From assembly GCA_963556495.2 (NCBI GenBank), contig OY747702.1:45582680-45646679 (forward strand): 64,000 nt of DNA. Reading direction: 5' to 3'. Below are positions 14,601 to 24,990 of this stretch, piece by piece. Each line of letters begins with the position of its first letter. The stretch's first letter is position 1. The translations under genes were made by a program, and so were the position numbers. This stretch comes from Valencia hispanica. Its lineage: Eukaryota; Chordata; Actinopteri; Cyprinodontiformes; Valenciidae. The notes under the pieces are model-generated. The model was not told the DNA's origin. It ran no database searches and saw only the letters and a program-made list of their open reading frames with translations.

Positions 14601-17039
14601 AATTTCCTTCAACATCCGAAAAACGCAAGCGCCCACTCATCTATGCCCTGCGGGGAAATTTCCTTACATTCGCAGCCAATAATTGCATTTCATCGTCCTC
14701 CATCATATCCAGTTGTTAGAGAACGAGACTGAGTTCAGGTGCAGTCTGATTCACTTCCTGTTTTCGGAGCTGCAACTCTCTTCCGTCAATCGAGACGGTT
14801 CGAAACCACAAAGTCCAAATATGGAAAGACACGGCTGCTCACATAAAAGAAATGTGTGACAACGAAAAGCTCTGAGGATTTAAAAAAATGACTTTAAAAA
14901 TATATATTCATAAGACGTTCACTTTTTCACATCTGGTCTCACTGCAACTACAAACATGAATGTACTTTAATCTGGCCCAACGTTAAGTAGTGCATGGTTC
15001 TGAAGTTAAAGAAAAAGTGATGCAAGGTTTTCAAAATCTTGAATAAAAAATAAAAAAGTCGGAAAAGTGTGTGTTGTCCACTTGTATTTGACTCTTTACT
15101 CAGAATAAATACAACTGACCCCTAAATTAAAATCCACTTGGACCATTTGTCTTTCACACTGACAGAAATACCAGAGTCTACATGAGTCAATTTGAGCGCC
15201 ATTAAAAATAAAGTCCTTAAAGGTTTTAACATGGTGTTGGCAGCATGAAAGTTTCCACTACAACTAAACTAAAGCCTAGTTCATACTTCTCCGTCTGCGG
15301 AGGTGCGGAGACACGCGGCGCCATTTTCCGTCGACGCAAGGGCTCTCCGTCACTCAAGCAAAGACAGACGGAGTACATCACAATTTTTTATTATTTCAAC
15401 TGTTAACTTTGTGTTCTTTCAGTGTTTTTCTCTCCATAGAAGCTACACCTGGTCTGGTATCCTGCTTAGCTACAATGCCCTGTTGGATGGGGGCCATCCC
15501 AGTCACTGAGCATCCTCCGTGTCCTGTTATCAACTTTTTACTTTCTTTAATATAGAAAGTACTCTTACATCATTTCCTTCTGTGTTTCTGCTCTGTCTTC
15601 TCAAACCCCCAGACGGTCGTGGCAGATGGCCACTCGTACTGAGCCTGGTTCTGTTGGAGGTTTCTTCCTGTTAAAGGGGAGTTTTTCCTCCCCACTGTCG
15701 CTACATGCTTGCTCAGTATGAGGGATTGCTGAGGTTGGAGTCTGCATCAACGGGGCACAATCTCAGGTCAATGACTCGATGCAATCTGCTGGGATTCCTT
15801 AAATAGGAAACTAGCTAAAATGTTAAACTGATTGAAATGTTTGTACTGAAATAACTTTCTTGTAAAATGCCTTGAGATGACATCTGTTGTGAATCGGTGC
15901 TATATAAATAAACTGAATTGAACTATCCGTCGAACACAACAGAGAGTGCACGTGATTGGTCAGCCCAACATAATTTCACCAGAACGGTGCTCTATAGTTG
16001 ATGTAATTAGTAGTCAATTCAGCTTTTGGGCACTAGATGCTTTATATTACAACTCCAGTTCATCTAATATGGTCTAGTGACGATTTTGAACACCAGGATG
16101 TGTAGAGAACAATAAAACAGACCGCTGTGTTTGTTTACATGCATTTTTAGAGTATTCAATCAGCTGCACTTAAGTAAAAAGCTTTCCAGCTGAATCAAAA
16201 CTCACTCTCTGTACGCCATTGCTGCTTGGGTGGAAATGCAAGTAAATAAACTGTCGTCAACCAGAGACGTCACTGCAATGGTAGGCAGACCTGCCAGTAA
16301 ATGTCTGCAACCCCTGCTGTCCTGGCGGGGAATTGCTTTGCAACAACGGAGAAGTATAAAAGGAAAACGTCTCCGTTAATACGCGTGCGTGTGGGTGCAA
16401 ACGGAGAAGCATAAACTAGGCTTAAAACTACACATCAGTCTGAACACAACATCCCTACTGTGAACCATGGTGAAGGTAGCATCATGCTGTGGGGATGTTT
16501 GTCCCCAGCAGGAACAGTGAAGCTGCTCCAATTCATTGGGAAGATGGAGAAAGCTAGAGCCAGACAGCAGGACAAAACCCAGACATGCAGCCAGAGCTAA
16601 ACCTGTTTAGATCAGGGGTCTCAAACTGCTGTCCTGTGTCTGCAGCATTAAGACTGGTCTTGGCTTAAAGACATTTGTATCACATATTTAATCATAAGCG
16701 GAACTTGATCACAAGCTGTGGATGTAATTCCGCCATTTGAGTCAGATGTGATGGAGCATAAACACCAAAAAGTTGTACAACACCGACCCTCAAGGACTGG
16801 AGTTTAAGACCGCTGGTTTAGATTAGAGTATATGCTTGTGTTAGAATGACATAGACAAAGTCCAGTCTTAAATCCAGTGTAAAATCTGTGGCAAGGTTAT
16901 GTTCAAACATTCTCTCCATCGAATCGAACAGCGCTAAAGTTAATTTTGCAAAGACGGATATGCAAACTATTCCTGCAAAACTGGCGCACACATACCGCAA
17001 AAAGATTTGCAGCTGGAATTGCATCAATGAACTCAGAAA

Positions 17040-17090
<51 letters not shown>

Positions 17091-18480
17091 TGCCACACAT
17101 TTCTGATTTATATTGATTTGTAATAACATGTATATTTCCCCTTCAGCCTTATAATTTTGTTCTACTTTGGGCTATCACGTAAAATTCCAATAAAAATACA
17201 TTCAAAACATGTGGTGTGACAAAATGCATCACTGTACCCGACGGAAATTATTTTCAAAAGTGCACCTTTTTGTTTTATTAAATGTGTGTGGTTGTCGAGA
17301 GGCATTTTGATCGCTGTGATTCATTTTTCTGCTTGCCACGTTTATATTGTGAGCTGTAGGAAAGCAAAGAATTTGCATAAGATGACCAAAAAATAAAAAT
17401 AAAAAGCTAAATCTCTCCACCAGCTAAACCTCAGACAAACCGGCCATTATGTGGCTTGACATAACACAGTGCTGTTGTCCAATTTGGCAAAGGCTTTAAA
17501 AGAAAACATACTCTCAGGGTAAATTCAAAATAACTGTGCAATCTGATGGTACTAAACAGTTGTGGATTGTCTGGATGGTTGGAGCCGGGTTTAAACAGCT
17601 GGTTAGACTCTGTTTGGGAAACTGATGGTAATGTAACAAGACAAACAGCCTCTATATTTCTGCAGGATTCCTGAAATCATCATCCTCGCTTTACATGACA
17701 CTCACAGCCAAGTAGCACACAGCCGGTTTCATTCATTGGGCCACAAAGGCAAATCAAACTGCACAGCCTCTTGCTATTCTAAGCACTCCCTCTGGGTTAA
17801 GTGGCTTCCTTTTCCACGAAAAAAAGCCAAGTGAATGTTTTTTTTTTTCTTTAAAGCAAGATTTTTATACTATGTGCAGCTCCATTTTTTTTTAAACAAA
17901 TAAAAGGCGACGTCTGCGTGAAAGTTAACGGGACTTGAAACAACATAGCGGAAATGAGAACCGAAGCTGTGCTTAAATGGGGGCGTAGAGAATGAATGGC
18001 CTACCTACGGCTCTATGTGGGGGTTTTAACAGTGCAGAGCCGACTAGGTTACATTTTCGACACTACATATTACTTGTATATTACGAGTCGACATTTTGAT
18101 TCGAATTAACTATGCTAAAAATACAAAAATAAAAATAGCCGCGCATGAAATGTACAGATGGACATCGGGTCTTTACTGTAAATTGCTAATTCCAGAGGTT
18201 TTTGGGTCATAATCTGATTTTTAAAAGCTGCATAGGTATGTTTAAACCCGCGTTTAGCTTGCTACGGTAGATTTTTTTTTTTTTTTTTTTATGGAATGGA
18301 ACACGAAAACGGATGTTAGCAGGATAACTCTTACCCCGATTCTCCTTATCCCCCCAAAACAAAGCTACATATATATATATTTATTTTTTTGTGAATCCAA
18401 TATGTAACACTACATAATGAGAGCATCTCCGTGTAAAACGGGCAACTTACAGCTTGCCTTGCTATCTCAGTGGACGCCAT
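1815..18480 (-). CDS. sept6: Septin 6 (5' part, exons 1-6; continues beyond left edge)
   Basis: This is a GTP-binding cytoskeletal septin that co-assembles with other septins into filaments. Six coding exons join in frame with GT-AG borders: 18451-18480 ([10 protein letters not shown]), 14418-14532, 10965-11160, 6890-7076, 5305-5466 and 1815-1911, giving about 262 codons. The last five lengths (115, 196, 187, 162, 97 bp) fit the septin 6/8/11 exon pattern as I know it. Visible motifs are the P-loop GETGLGKST, the switch II stretch [13 protein letters not shown], the G4 motif AKSD, and [20 protein letters not shown]. The N-terminus [10 protein letters not shown] and [10 protein letters not shown] fit septin 6 better than septin 8 or 11. 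The usual DTVGFGD aspartate is Asn here; the septin 6 group is known to be weak in GTP hydrolysis. The C-terminal coiled coil lies outside the window. Introns hold MITEs, a SINE and LINE pieces. Confidence 0.93.
3260..3830. repeat. AT-rich non-autonomous DNA element (cgatatatcg-type end)
   Basis: It begins with CTAGGGCTGGGCAATATATC and a palindromic ATCGATTAAATCGATATATC stretch, followed by very AT-rich sequence ending near 3830. Such ends are common on non-autonomous hAT-like elements of fish. No coding potential is seen and the right boundary is uncertain. Confidence 0.35.
4025..4650. mobile_element. MITE with inverted ends
   Basis: The left end AGGTGTGTCCAAATTCAGAG is mirrored by the right end CATGAATTTGGACACATCC, so the element is about 626 bp with imperfect terminal inverted repeats. 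A further stretch near the left end also mentions the same TCCAAATTC motif. I could not fix a target-site duplication. It lies in sept6 intron 5. Confidence 0.5.
4795..4970 (+). repeat. Dispersed repeat, copy 1 (RTE-like 3' end?)
   Basis: It contains CTAAGGAGGTTATGTTTTCG, TAGCAACATAACTCAAAAAG and AAATGTCTGCAATG. The same blocks in the same order occur at 57778-57925. This sequence type is widespread in animal genomes and is often assigned to an RTE-like LINE tail; that assignment is from memory. Confidence 0.5.
5467..6889. other. sept6 intron 4, nothing recognised
   Basis: The sequence between the 162-bp and 187-bp septin exons has only short random open frames. No repeat family is recognised with confidence. 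Confidence 0.4.
7822..8208. mobile_element. agggatgta MITE, copy 1
   Basis: It starts with AGGGATGTAAGAAAATATCG, ends with TACTAATACACATCCCT, and is rich in TATCG motifs that pair along its length. Two further copies lie at 11518-12023 and 22816-23190. Internal blocks are shared, for example the stretch about TGGTAGTTTGTGGCGGTTG, which appears reverse-complemented in the other two. It is non-coding. Confidence 0.65.
8655..9606. repeat. Foldback element, arms about 355 bp
   Basis: The left arm (about 8655-9010) runs from GGGAATAAATCCCTG through CCAGCCAATAGGAAGCCAGA to GGTGCGCTCGTTTTA. The right arm (about 9236-9606) is its diverged reverse complement. The unpaired centre, about 9011-9235, has no gene. 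The right arm leads into the BED-finger exon, so the foldback probably arose by inverted duplication of the 5' end of a hAT-type element. Confidence 0.75.
9570..9807 (+). pseudogene. BED zinc-finger exon of a hAT transposase
   Basis: The open frame contains [20 protein letters not shown] followed by LKRRHP, the C-x2-C ... H-x4-H pattern of a BED finger. This domain forms the N-terminus of hAT transposases and ZBED proteins. The frame meets a plausible donor (CAGAAG|taagta lacks the usual GT at the join, so the exact border is unsure). No catalytic hAT core is seen downstream, so this is a remnant exon. Its start lies inside the right arm of the neighbouring foldback. Confidence 0.6.
10195..10495. 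other. GC-rich island of unknown origin in sept6 intron 3
   Basis: The stretch is rich in CCC/GGG and contains GCCAGCCCTGGGAGGGCCCC and GGCGCCCCGGCCGGCCAGGA. Composition differs sharply from the AT-rich flanks. No convincing open frame is seen. It is probably a fragment of a mobile element, but I cannot assign a family. Confidence 0.35.
11518..12023. mobile_element. agggatgta MITE, copy 2
   Basis: It starts with AGGGATGTGTATTGGCAAAA and ends with TTTTCTTACATCCCT, the opposite orientation to copy 1. A (TA)n tract at about 11613-11646 sits inside. Confidence 0.65.
12030..13070. other. sept6 intron 2, nothing recognised
   Basis: This is AT-rich sequence with short open frames only. No domain or repeat family is recognised. 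Confidence 0.35.
13080..13320 (+). mobile_element. Tc1-like remnant
   Basis: It has a Tc1-type end (TCATAGACCAACACAAAACA) and an internal transposase scrap with CCATGAAACAAGGCGGTGGG, corresponding to the conserved HGGG region. It is broken and appears cut off where a LINE fragment begins. Confidence 0.5.
13325..14140 (+). pseudogene. L2/Maui-like LINE reverse transcriptase fragment
   Basis: This is part of a non-LTR retrotransposon reverse transcriptase. Visible blocks are the [12 protein letters not shown] motif near 13550, the catalytic CYADDIQLY at 13655-13681, and a downstream frame at 13721-14143 with [21 protein letters not shown] and [13 protein letters not shown]. The blocks lie in different frames, so the copy is inactivated by frameshifts. 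Both ends are missing. It lies in sept6 intron 2. Confidence 0.8.
15272..16424. mobile_element. MITE interrupted by a LINE tail
   Basis: The left end AAGCCTAGTTCATACTTCTC is mirrored by the right end GAGAAGCATAAACTAGGCTT, and both sides continue into CTCCGT/ACGGAG. An L2/Maui-like LINE 3' tail occupies about 15590-15925. The element lies in sept6 intron 1. Confidence 0.6.
15590..15925 (+). mobile_element. L2/Maui-like LINE 3' tail
   Basis: It contains TTGGAGGTTTCTTCCTGTTA, GGGGAGTTTTTCCTCCCCAC and the end TATATAAATAAACTGAATTG. The same tail is present in the opposite orientation at 54757-55018. Confidence 0.7.
16427..17245 (+). mobile_element. Tc1-like remnant with (TA)n insertion
   Basis: It holds transposase scraps (CCATGGTGAAGGTAGCATCA, then ATGCTGTGGGGATGTTTG) and a Tc1-type right end (GGGCTATCACGTAAAATTCC, AAATGCATCACTG). 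A (TA)n microsatellite sits at about 17043-17088. No continuous frame remains. Confidence 0.5.
17043..17088. repeat. (TA)n microsatellite
   Basis: This is an uninterrupted TA run of about 46 bp in sept6 intron 1. It creates spurious open frames of alternating Ile-Tyr on both strands. Confidence 0.95.
17250..18450. other. sept6 intron 1, proximal part, nothing recognised
   Basis: AT-rich sequence with a poly-T tract near 18270. No exon or repeat family is recognised. Confidence 0.4.
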
Positions 18481-19260
18481 GGTTAGTGCTGTAAGCTGGA
18501 AAACAAATCCTCCACCTCTCTGAGGTTAGCAAAGGAAGCTGCGTCGTTTACGTTGTACTCAAAGCGGGCCTGCTCGGAACGTACCATTTATTTCAGGCGG
18601 TTTACACTCGACGTAAATTAAAATGTTCAGTATTTATATAAAAATTTCTGTATTTATATATCTTCCAAAAATTATGAATTTATTTTGTGTATAATTGTTT
18701 TCTAATTAAAGGAGAAGGAACAGTGAGGAAGAGTGAAACCAACCGACTCCCCCCCCCCCCGCACATGATGACGGCTGATGGTTAGAAAAAGGGCAGTGAG
18801 CGAACGGAGATTAGCAACAGCTAGTAGCTCAATTTCAAGACAGCTGTTTATATATGTTTTTATTTACCTCACATAAGCATGAAGCAGCGTTCAAAGATGC
18901 ACATATTTATACTTCTGATCAACGTAACTGGGAGTGACACTAGTAGTAGCCATAAGCCACAAATTACAAATCGAATCACTGACCATTCAATAGGCGAGCT
19001 AACAGATTCTAGACACGCCTCTTTAGTCACGTGCTTGAGGACGACCAATAAGAAGGAGGCAATGAATTTAAATTTGAGCCGCGGCTGTTGGAAGCGACAC
19101 AACGCTCTGTACCACAACGGGCTGACGGCAAGGAAACACAAGCAGAGCTCCTTAAGACGCAAAGTCGAAAAAGGTGGATTGTTTGTTATTTTATTACTTC
19201 CCGTTGTTGTTACCTTCTTAATTCTGTCCTTTTTACTGGCTTTAATCATGTCCGTTTCTT
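18481..19260. promoter_or_regulatory. Probable shared promoter region of sept6 and pttg1
   Basis: The sept6 start codon (18480, minus) and the plus-strand pttg1 gene diverge from here. A CCAAT box lies at 19045-19049 and is followed by TTTAAATTTGAGCCGCGG, which resembles a cell-cycle CHR-type site (TTTGAA) with one change. A possible non-coding first exon of pttg1 ends at AAAAG|gtggat near 19173. All of this is inferred from position and short motifs. Confidence 0.35.
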
Positions 19261-19774
19261 TATAAGTATTGTCGGCTTAAAACAAACAAAAAACTGTCGT
19301 CTAGCTACGACTAGGTGGTGGTCAGCGGTCAGTTGCAGGAATTTAACTTTTTAGATTTGAGATGAGAAAATTAAACTAGAGCAAGTCTTACTTTAGTCGA
19401 AGTTGACTTTTTTTGTGTCTGTGTGTGTAAAACAACACGGGGTGTAGCAACTTATTATTTTGTGGTTTCTGTAGAAAGCTATTCTATATTCTACAAATCT
19501 ATCAAATTGCATTAGAATGCCGCATAAATTAATTTCTGTAATTAAAATTAACTTCCTCAGAAATGTAAAGTATTGTCTATAACTGGATAAAACATAGGAG
19601 CTTAAGCCACAACAAAAATTCAGTGGAAGGAAAACGTGTGTGTGTATATAATTTTTTATTTTTTTGGGGGGGGGATAAACGTGCTCAAGCCAAACAGATG
19701 GCCCAGACCTAAAGAAGATTGAGAAGCAAAGCTCAAGTTGGAGATTCAGGGCAGGGTTTGGTAGCTGCTCACAT

Positions 19775-20040
19775 TAACAATTCAAAATTACTCTTATTAA
19801 TCCCAAAGGGAAATTAAATGTTGTAACTCATTATCAAAGTTTCTTTAAAGATTTGTTGAAGCTGCTGATGGCTGTGGCAAGGGATGATCTCCTGTAGCGC
19901 TCTGCAGATGATGTACAAGATCCTCAGGGTTGTCCATAATGTTCATTTTATGAAGAATCCATTTTTGCACACTAATCTCCAGAGGGTCTTCAGCATCAAA
20001 CCTGTTTACCAATGACCTCACATTGCCTAATATGATTGAT
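19775..20040 (-). mobile_element. Rex1-like LINE 3' fragment
   Basis: On the minus strand it encodes blocks such as KWILHKMNIMDNPEDLVHHL and ends with a TCCCTTTGGGATTAATAAG-type tail. The same blocks are seen at 33085-33510 (RILHKIKKIMENPEHPLHET). It is truncated. Confidence 0.6.
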
Positions 20041-20620
20041 GGTTTGAACTTCCTCCTTTTCTCGCTCTGCTTTGCTCCTCCTCTGTATCCATGGCACCTC
20101 CCTTTCAACTCATCAGGGTATTGTGGCTGCAGTTGGGTAGTATTTGAGCTTTTGTTACGTTAATCAGCTGCTCCCAGTTGTAAACAAACTTGTTGCCATG
20201 GTTATGCATCATAACAAATGTCCAAAGTAAAAAAAGTGCCGGTAAAAATCCTTCCAGCTGCACAGCGTTCAAAGCCAGAGAACAGATGTCACCCCCAAAG
20301 AAAATTCTGCCAGAAATTGAGGAATAAAAGTTTTTAAAAATGAAAAACAAACAGAATGAAACTAACAGAGCAACTCTAACATTGCTGCCACTTTGAGCGC
20401 CGCAATTCCGGTACTGGTACAGAAATACCAGTACCCGGTTATTATAGGAACTAACCATCATTTGCCATAACTTTTTTTAAAAGGGAAAATTATTGAAAAA
20501 ATATCAGTATATCTGAACAGAGTGCCCTTACACCCTTTTTTTTTAAATAGCATTTTTGGTTACATTTCTGGTAAAACTCTTTGCATTAAAGGTTTTATTT
20601 AACTCCAAATGGCAACGTAT

Positions 20621-20651
<31 letters not shown>

Positions 20652-21368
20652 CGAATGATCAATCTGTCAAAGACTTTCGTTTTAAAATGTTAGTTTAATT
20701 GAGTGATATAAAAGTCTAAAATGATGTGGTATGCAATGATAAAGGACATTACAACTCTATTTTACTGTGACACTGTTGTGTTTAAACAGTATTTTGATGG
20801 GCAAGGATTATTTTGGACTTTGCATCCCAGTACTTTTTGTTTTTCACAGCTGAAGCCCATGCTTTCCTCCTAGCACATGGAGGACACAGAAGGCTTCAAA
20901 CAGAAAACTATATCCACTTCAAGCACTGGAATATTTGGACTGATACTTTTATGTTGTGGTCTGTGTCTAATGCAGAAGTCGCAAAATGAATCGACAAACT
21001 GCACACACAAAAAATTCACACCGCTGTAAATCTTTTGATTCAACTAGAAAAGAGCAAACTGTTAATATCAGCTGCATTGGTCATTCTAGATTTTGCTGGA
21101 TACAGATATTGATCCACTATCTTGTTTGTTTTTTACAGTGAGTATTTCAAACTAATCTTTGAGTGACTGGTTTTAGTATGTATGTGATAGATCTATCATG
21201 CATTTGAGCTGTGAATTTACACCTTGTTGCCATGATATAGCTGCTACAGTGTTAAATTATAACACTCTGTTGGAGAAATGTTACCTGCTTTGCTCTCTGT
21301 TCTGTATTCTTGAGGAGGCCTTTCCAGTTTGCTGCAGAAGCTAATATACGACTGTTTTTTCAGATCCA

Positions 21369-24300
21369 ATGGCGAACCTCTTCACAGAGCAAGAAAATGT
21401 GCGTCTTCACGTGCCTTCGCAGATTTTGCGACAGCGGCTTAAATCTGCTCCAGGTATAGAAAGTTCAGTTGACTAGGGCCCCCCCCCCCCCCTCTGTCAC
21501 AGCTCTTGGACTGCAAGAACACGTTAACTCTTGCTGGTTTTGTTTCCAACCAGAGAAGCTACTACAGTCTCCCATGATGGCCAAAACGCTGACAACACCC
21601 CTCCCATCTGGTCGCAGGGCTTTTGGAGCGGTGAACAAAAAGATCTTGACCCCAGTGGTCAACGCACAGGAAAAGAAGCTGTTAAAACCACAGGTTAGGA
21701 TCTAACTTTTTTTTTTTTATATCTGTATCTCTCCGTATTTACAAGCTTGTGTATTTAAACCCAGCAGGAAACTAAAGTGAAGCTGCCTCCTCTTCAGATC
21801 AAAGTGGAGGAATATCCAGAAAAAGAGCTTTTTATCCCTTATGACCCATTAGGTAAGTTGGTGCCTCTCTAACTCTGTAAATGTTGCCAAATATGTTTGA
21901 ATTACTTCAGTTCTCTTTCTCTCCTCCTCCTTGAATACGTTTTAGTTTCTTCCAGTGACTTTAGACATCCTCTGCCCTTGGTTTAAAGTCCAAACTTCAC
22001 ACTTCAGTGAAGTAAAATGTCACCCAGGGTTGACACAAGTATAGGTAGTGAAATAGTGGAGACTACTACCATAGGCTCCTCATTCAAAGAGCTGGACAAC
22101 TCTTGCAGTAAAGTTATCTGAATCCCTCTGTTGTTTTTTTTTTATTTTTTTTTTTTTTTACATAAACTGTTGCTATATTTCAGAGTTTGAGAGGTACAGT
22201 GTACCTGAAGATACAGTACCTCTTAGTTGCTTTGCTCTACCTGGATTGGCATGTTTTACACAAACTCTTCCCAATCTGGATGAGGAAAAGCTGGAGGAGC
22301 TCCCAAACTTCTCCCCTGTGAAGATGCCAGAGTCTACAGGTAGGAACTCAAATTAATGGTGTGTTGGAAGGTTGTTTTTAAGTGTCACTTATGACCAATT
22401 TTAAATCAAAATGGTAAGAACCAGTGACTTTCAGCAGATGCTTTAGACTGTCTGAAAATCATCCTTTAAAATAAATATTTTTACCTTTCCTGGCTTGTTT
22501 CTTTTGAGGGAGGCAGATTTTAATGGCCAATATCTAAATGTTTTTGCGCCTTATTTGCTTCATGTCTCGTTAACACTGAATTAAACAAAACTCTTGAATA
22601 CTAACTTTGTGCACCGCAGTTGATTAAAACCAAAGTTAATAAAACAAATGAATAAACTCAAAGTATTGAATATATGAAACTGGTAAAGATTCTGGATTTG
22701 ACATGTTGAGCCATCGGTCAATAAACGGAAGGATGCTTGTATTTTTAATGCATCAATCTTCAATTCTATCTATTCTAGAAACATTAGAAAAATTACACTT
22801 TTATATTTAGAATAGTAGTGATGTGTATCGGCAAAAATCTGGCGATACGATATGTATCACGACACAGGGGTGACGATACGATATATCGCGATACTGTGAG
22901 ACAGACTATATAGTGATTTTTAAAACCGAATTTACTTGTAGAAAACTGTCACAGCATTCTAAACACTCCAACCTGTTTCATACTTTATCACATCCAGTTT
23001 TATTACTAGATCCAGTTGATCCACTGGAACGAAGGTGAAAACAGCCACAAACTACCATTTATACTTTAAATATTAATACAAAAATTACTGTCATTTATGG
23101 TTCCATTCAAATCCTTTAAAAAAACTTTTTATTTTGAAAATCGATGCAGTATCGCGATATATTGGTAAATCGATATTTTCTTAAATCCTTATAGAATGGT
23201 GTACCAAAACTTGTGCTTTAGTTTTTTTTTTTTAACAGGCTATTTGATTACAAACCAAATTAACCAGGTCAGTTTATTTTATTTTTTATTTTTCCCAATT
23301 CTATATCTTCAGAGCTACTGTAAGTTGTAAAAATGAGTACTGGCGTGAAACTCTCCAATGTTACCACTTAAATATTTAACAAATATCTTGCTTTATACAG
23401 CAGCCCCCTGTTTTTAATACAGCTGAGGTTTTTATATTTTTTTTTTTTATAAATAAAAGCTTTCACTGCAATAATGGCTGAAAGTGAGAATTTAACTAAC
23501 CGGACTCCCTCAGGCCTGAAATCTAGGTGTAGTTATGGTCTCAGACCTTAAACCTCCACAGTCGCCAATAACAAGGTCAGCCTTCTATCACCTGAACATT
23601 TCTAGGATCAAAGGACAAATGTCGCAACAGGACCTTGAATCACTCATCCATGCGTTTCTCTTTAGTCGGATTGAATACTGAAACAGCGTCTTCACAGGTC
23701 TACCTAAAAGTCAATCGGACAGCTGCAGCTGATCCAGAACGCTGCTGCTCGTGTTCCTCACTAGAACCAGGAAAGTAGAGCACATCACCCCAGTTCTAAA
23801 GTCCTTACAATGGCTCCCTGTAGCTCAGAGAATAGACTTCAAAGTACTTTTACTAGTTTAAAAGTCATTGACTGGTTTACCACCAAAAAATGTTGAGGCT
23901 CTACTGTTACTATACCAACCCCCCAGACCACTCAGGTCCTCTAATTCCAGTCTACTAAAAATCCCAAGAATTAGAACCAAACACTGAGAAGCAGATTTCA
24001 GTTTATATTCTCCTATAGTCTGGAACAAACTTCCAGACAACAACAAAGCTGCTGAAACACTGAGTTCGTTTAAATAACAGCTAAAACGTATCCATTAATA
24101 GAGCTAACTTTGAATAATGTGTGTGCTTCTTGCTTTATTGATTATTTTTACTTTATATGCTTTGTTTTTACAGCTTTTCTCTTTTCAAACCCCTTAATCA
24201 TGTAAAGCACCTTGAGTTACCGTGTTGAAAATGTGCTACAAAAATAAAATTGCCTTCCTAGGCAGATGACAATTAGTACACTAGATGTTACTATAGAAAG

Positions 24301-24953
24301 TCGCTTCATATAAATACTTTTAGGTCTGGTTGGATGAAAGGTTGCTTGACTAGTTTTTTTTTTTTTTTTGCAGGTAGAAAAACACTTTCACATCCTTTAT
24401 GCTAGAAACCGTGCTGATATTACATGCATGAGTTTTCTCGTCTGATTTGGGGGAGTGGACTCTATGCTGCATTAAGCTCTGTAGAGTTTTGGCTAATCGT
24501 TCAATTTGAGTTTAAAACCCTTAATCAAATTTTGTGTTTGATGCCAGGATCACATGTTAACAGAGTGAAAACGCTGACCCTTTCCCTTCTATTTATTTTT
24601 GCAATAACTTAACTCTTCATTTTAAGTGCTATAACCTGCCATGCTGGCAGAACTCCTAAAAGATTATCAGTGAGATGACTTTAGTTTTTATCTTAAAGTC
24701 CAGACTGCTGACTTGGTAAGATGACCGCTAGGCTCAGATGGGTGATTTGGGACTCTATTTAATAATAGTACGTTGCTCTTTTTTAATAAAACGCTTGTTG
24801 AAATTAATTGTAGCCTTTTGAGTCTGCAGCACATGTTTGAAGTGTATCATTAACCCGACTGCGTCCTCGTTTCCAGATGACTGTCAGGAGCTGGCTGCGT
24901 TTCTTCAAACTCTCGACGAGCTGACTGAACTCCCTTCAGAATCTGAGTTTTAA
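21369..24953 (+). CDS. pttg1: Securin
   Basis: Securin binds and inhibits separase until APC/C triggers its destruction at anaphase. Five coding exons join in frame: 21369-21453, 21554-21693, 21768-21852 (or from 21765), 22184-22339 and 24877-24953, giving 180 residues. The family signature is clear: RRAFGAVNKK (residues 49-58) matches the human RKALGTVNR destruction-box region. EKELFIPYDPLEFERYSVPE matches the separase-binding segment, and FSPVKMPES matches the SPVKMPSPP phosphosite region. Human securin is about 202 residues. The KEN position reads QEN (residues 8-10) and the D-box leucine is Phe; another RxxL, RQRL, lies at 21-24. The ATG lies six bases into an exon after a CAG acceptor, so an upstream non-coding exon is likely. 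Intron 4 contains a MITE and a LINE tail. Confidence 0.88.
22816..23190. mobile_element. agggatgta MITE, copy 3
   Basis: It starts with AGTGATGTGTATCGGCAAAA and ends with ATATTTTCTTAAATCCTT, in the same orientation as copy 2. Its ends are more decayed. It lies in pttg1 intron 4. Confidence 0.6.
23500..24260 (+). pseudogene. L2/Maui-like LINE 3' end
   Basis: Translated pieces include LIHAFLFSRIEY, LKSLQWLPVAQRIDFKVLL and IVWNKLPDNNKAAETLSSFK, the C-terminal region typical of these LINEs. In-frame stops and frameshifts interrupt it. It ends with a GCACCTTGAGTTACC...AATAAAATTGCC tail near 24250. Confidence 0.75.
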
Positions 24954-24984
24954 TGTTTATTGATCCTCTGTATTTTTGTTTAGA

Positions 24985-24990
24985 AATAAA
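24985..24990 (+). promoter_or_regulatory. pttg1 polyadenylation signal
   Basis: AATAAA lies 32 bases after the securin stop codon and is followed by a T-rich stretch. Confidence 0.7.

Noticed and set aside
16818..17129. Open frames rich in Ile-Tyr repeats
   Set aside because: They are produced by the (TA)n microsatellite at 17043-17088.
13080..17245. A single Tc1 element split by later insertions
   Set aside because: The conserved sept6 exon 2 (14418-14532) lies between the two Tc1 pieces, so they must be separate insertions.
18869..19265. Overlapping open frames of about 126 codons on both strands
   Set aside because: They have no domain, no good splice context and lie in the sept6/pttg1 promoter region. 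Mirror frames on both strands suggest chance.
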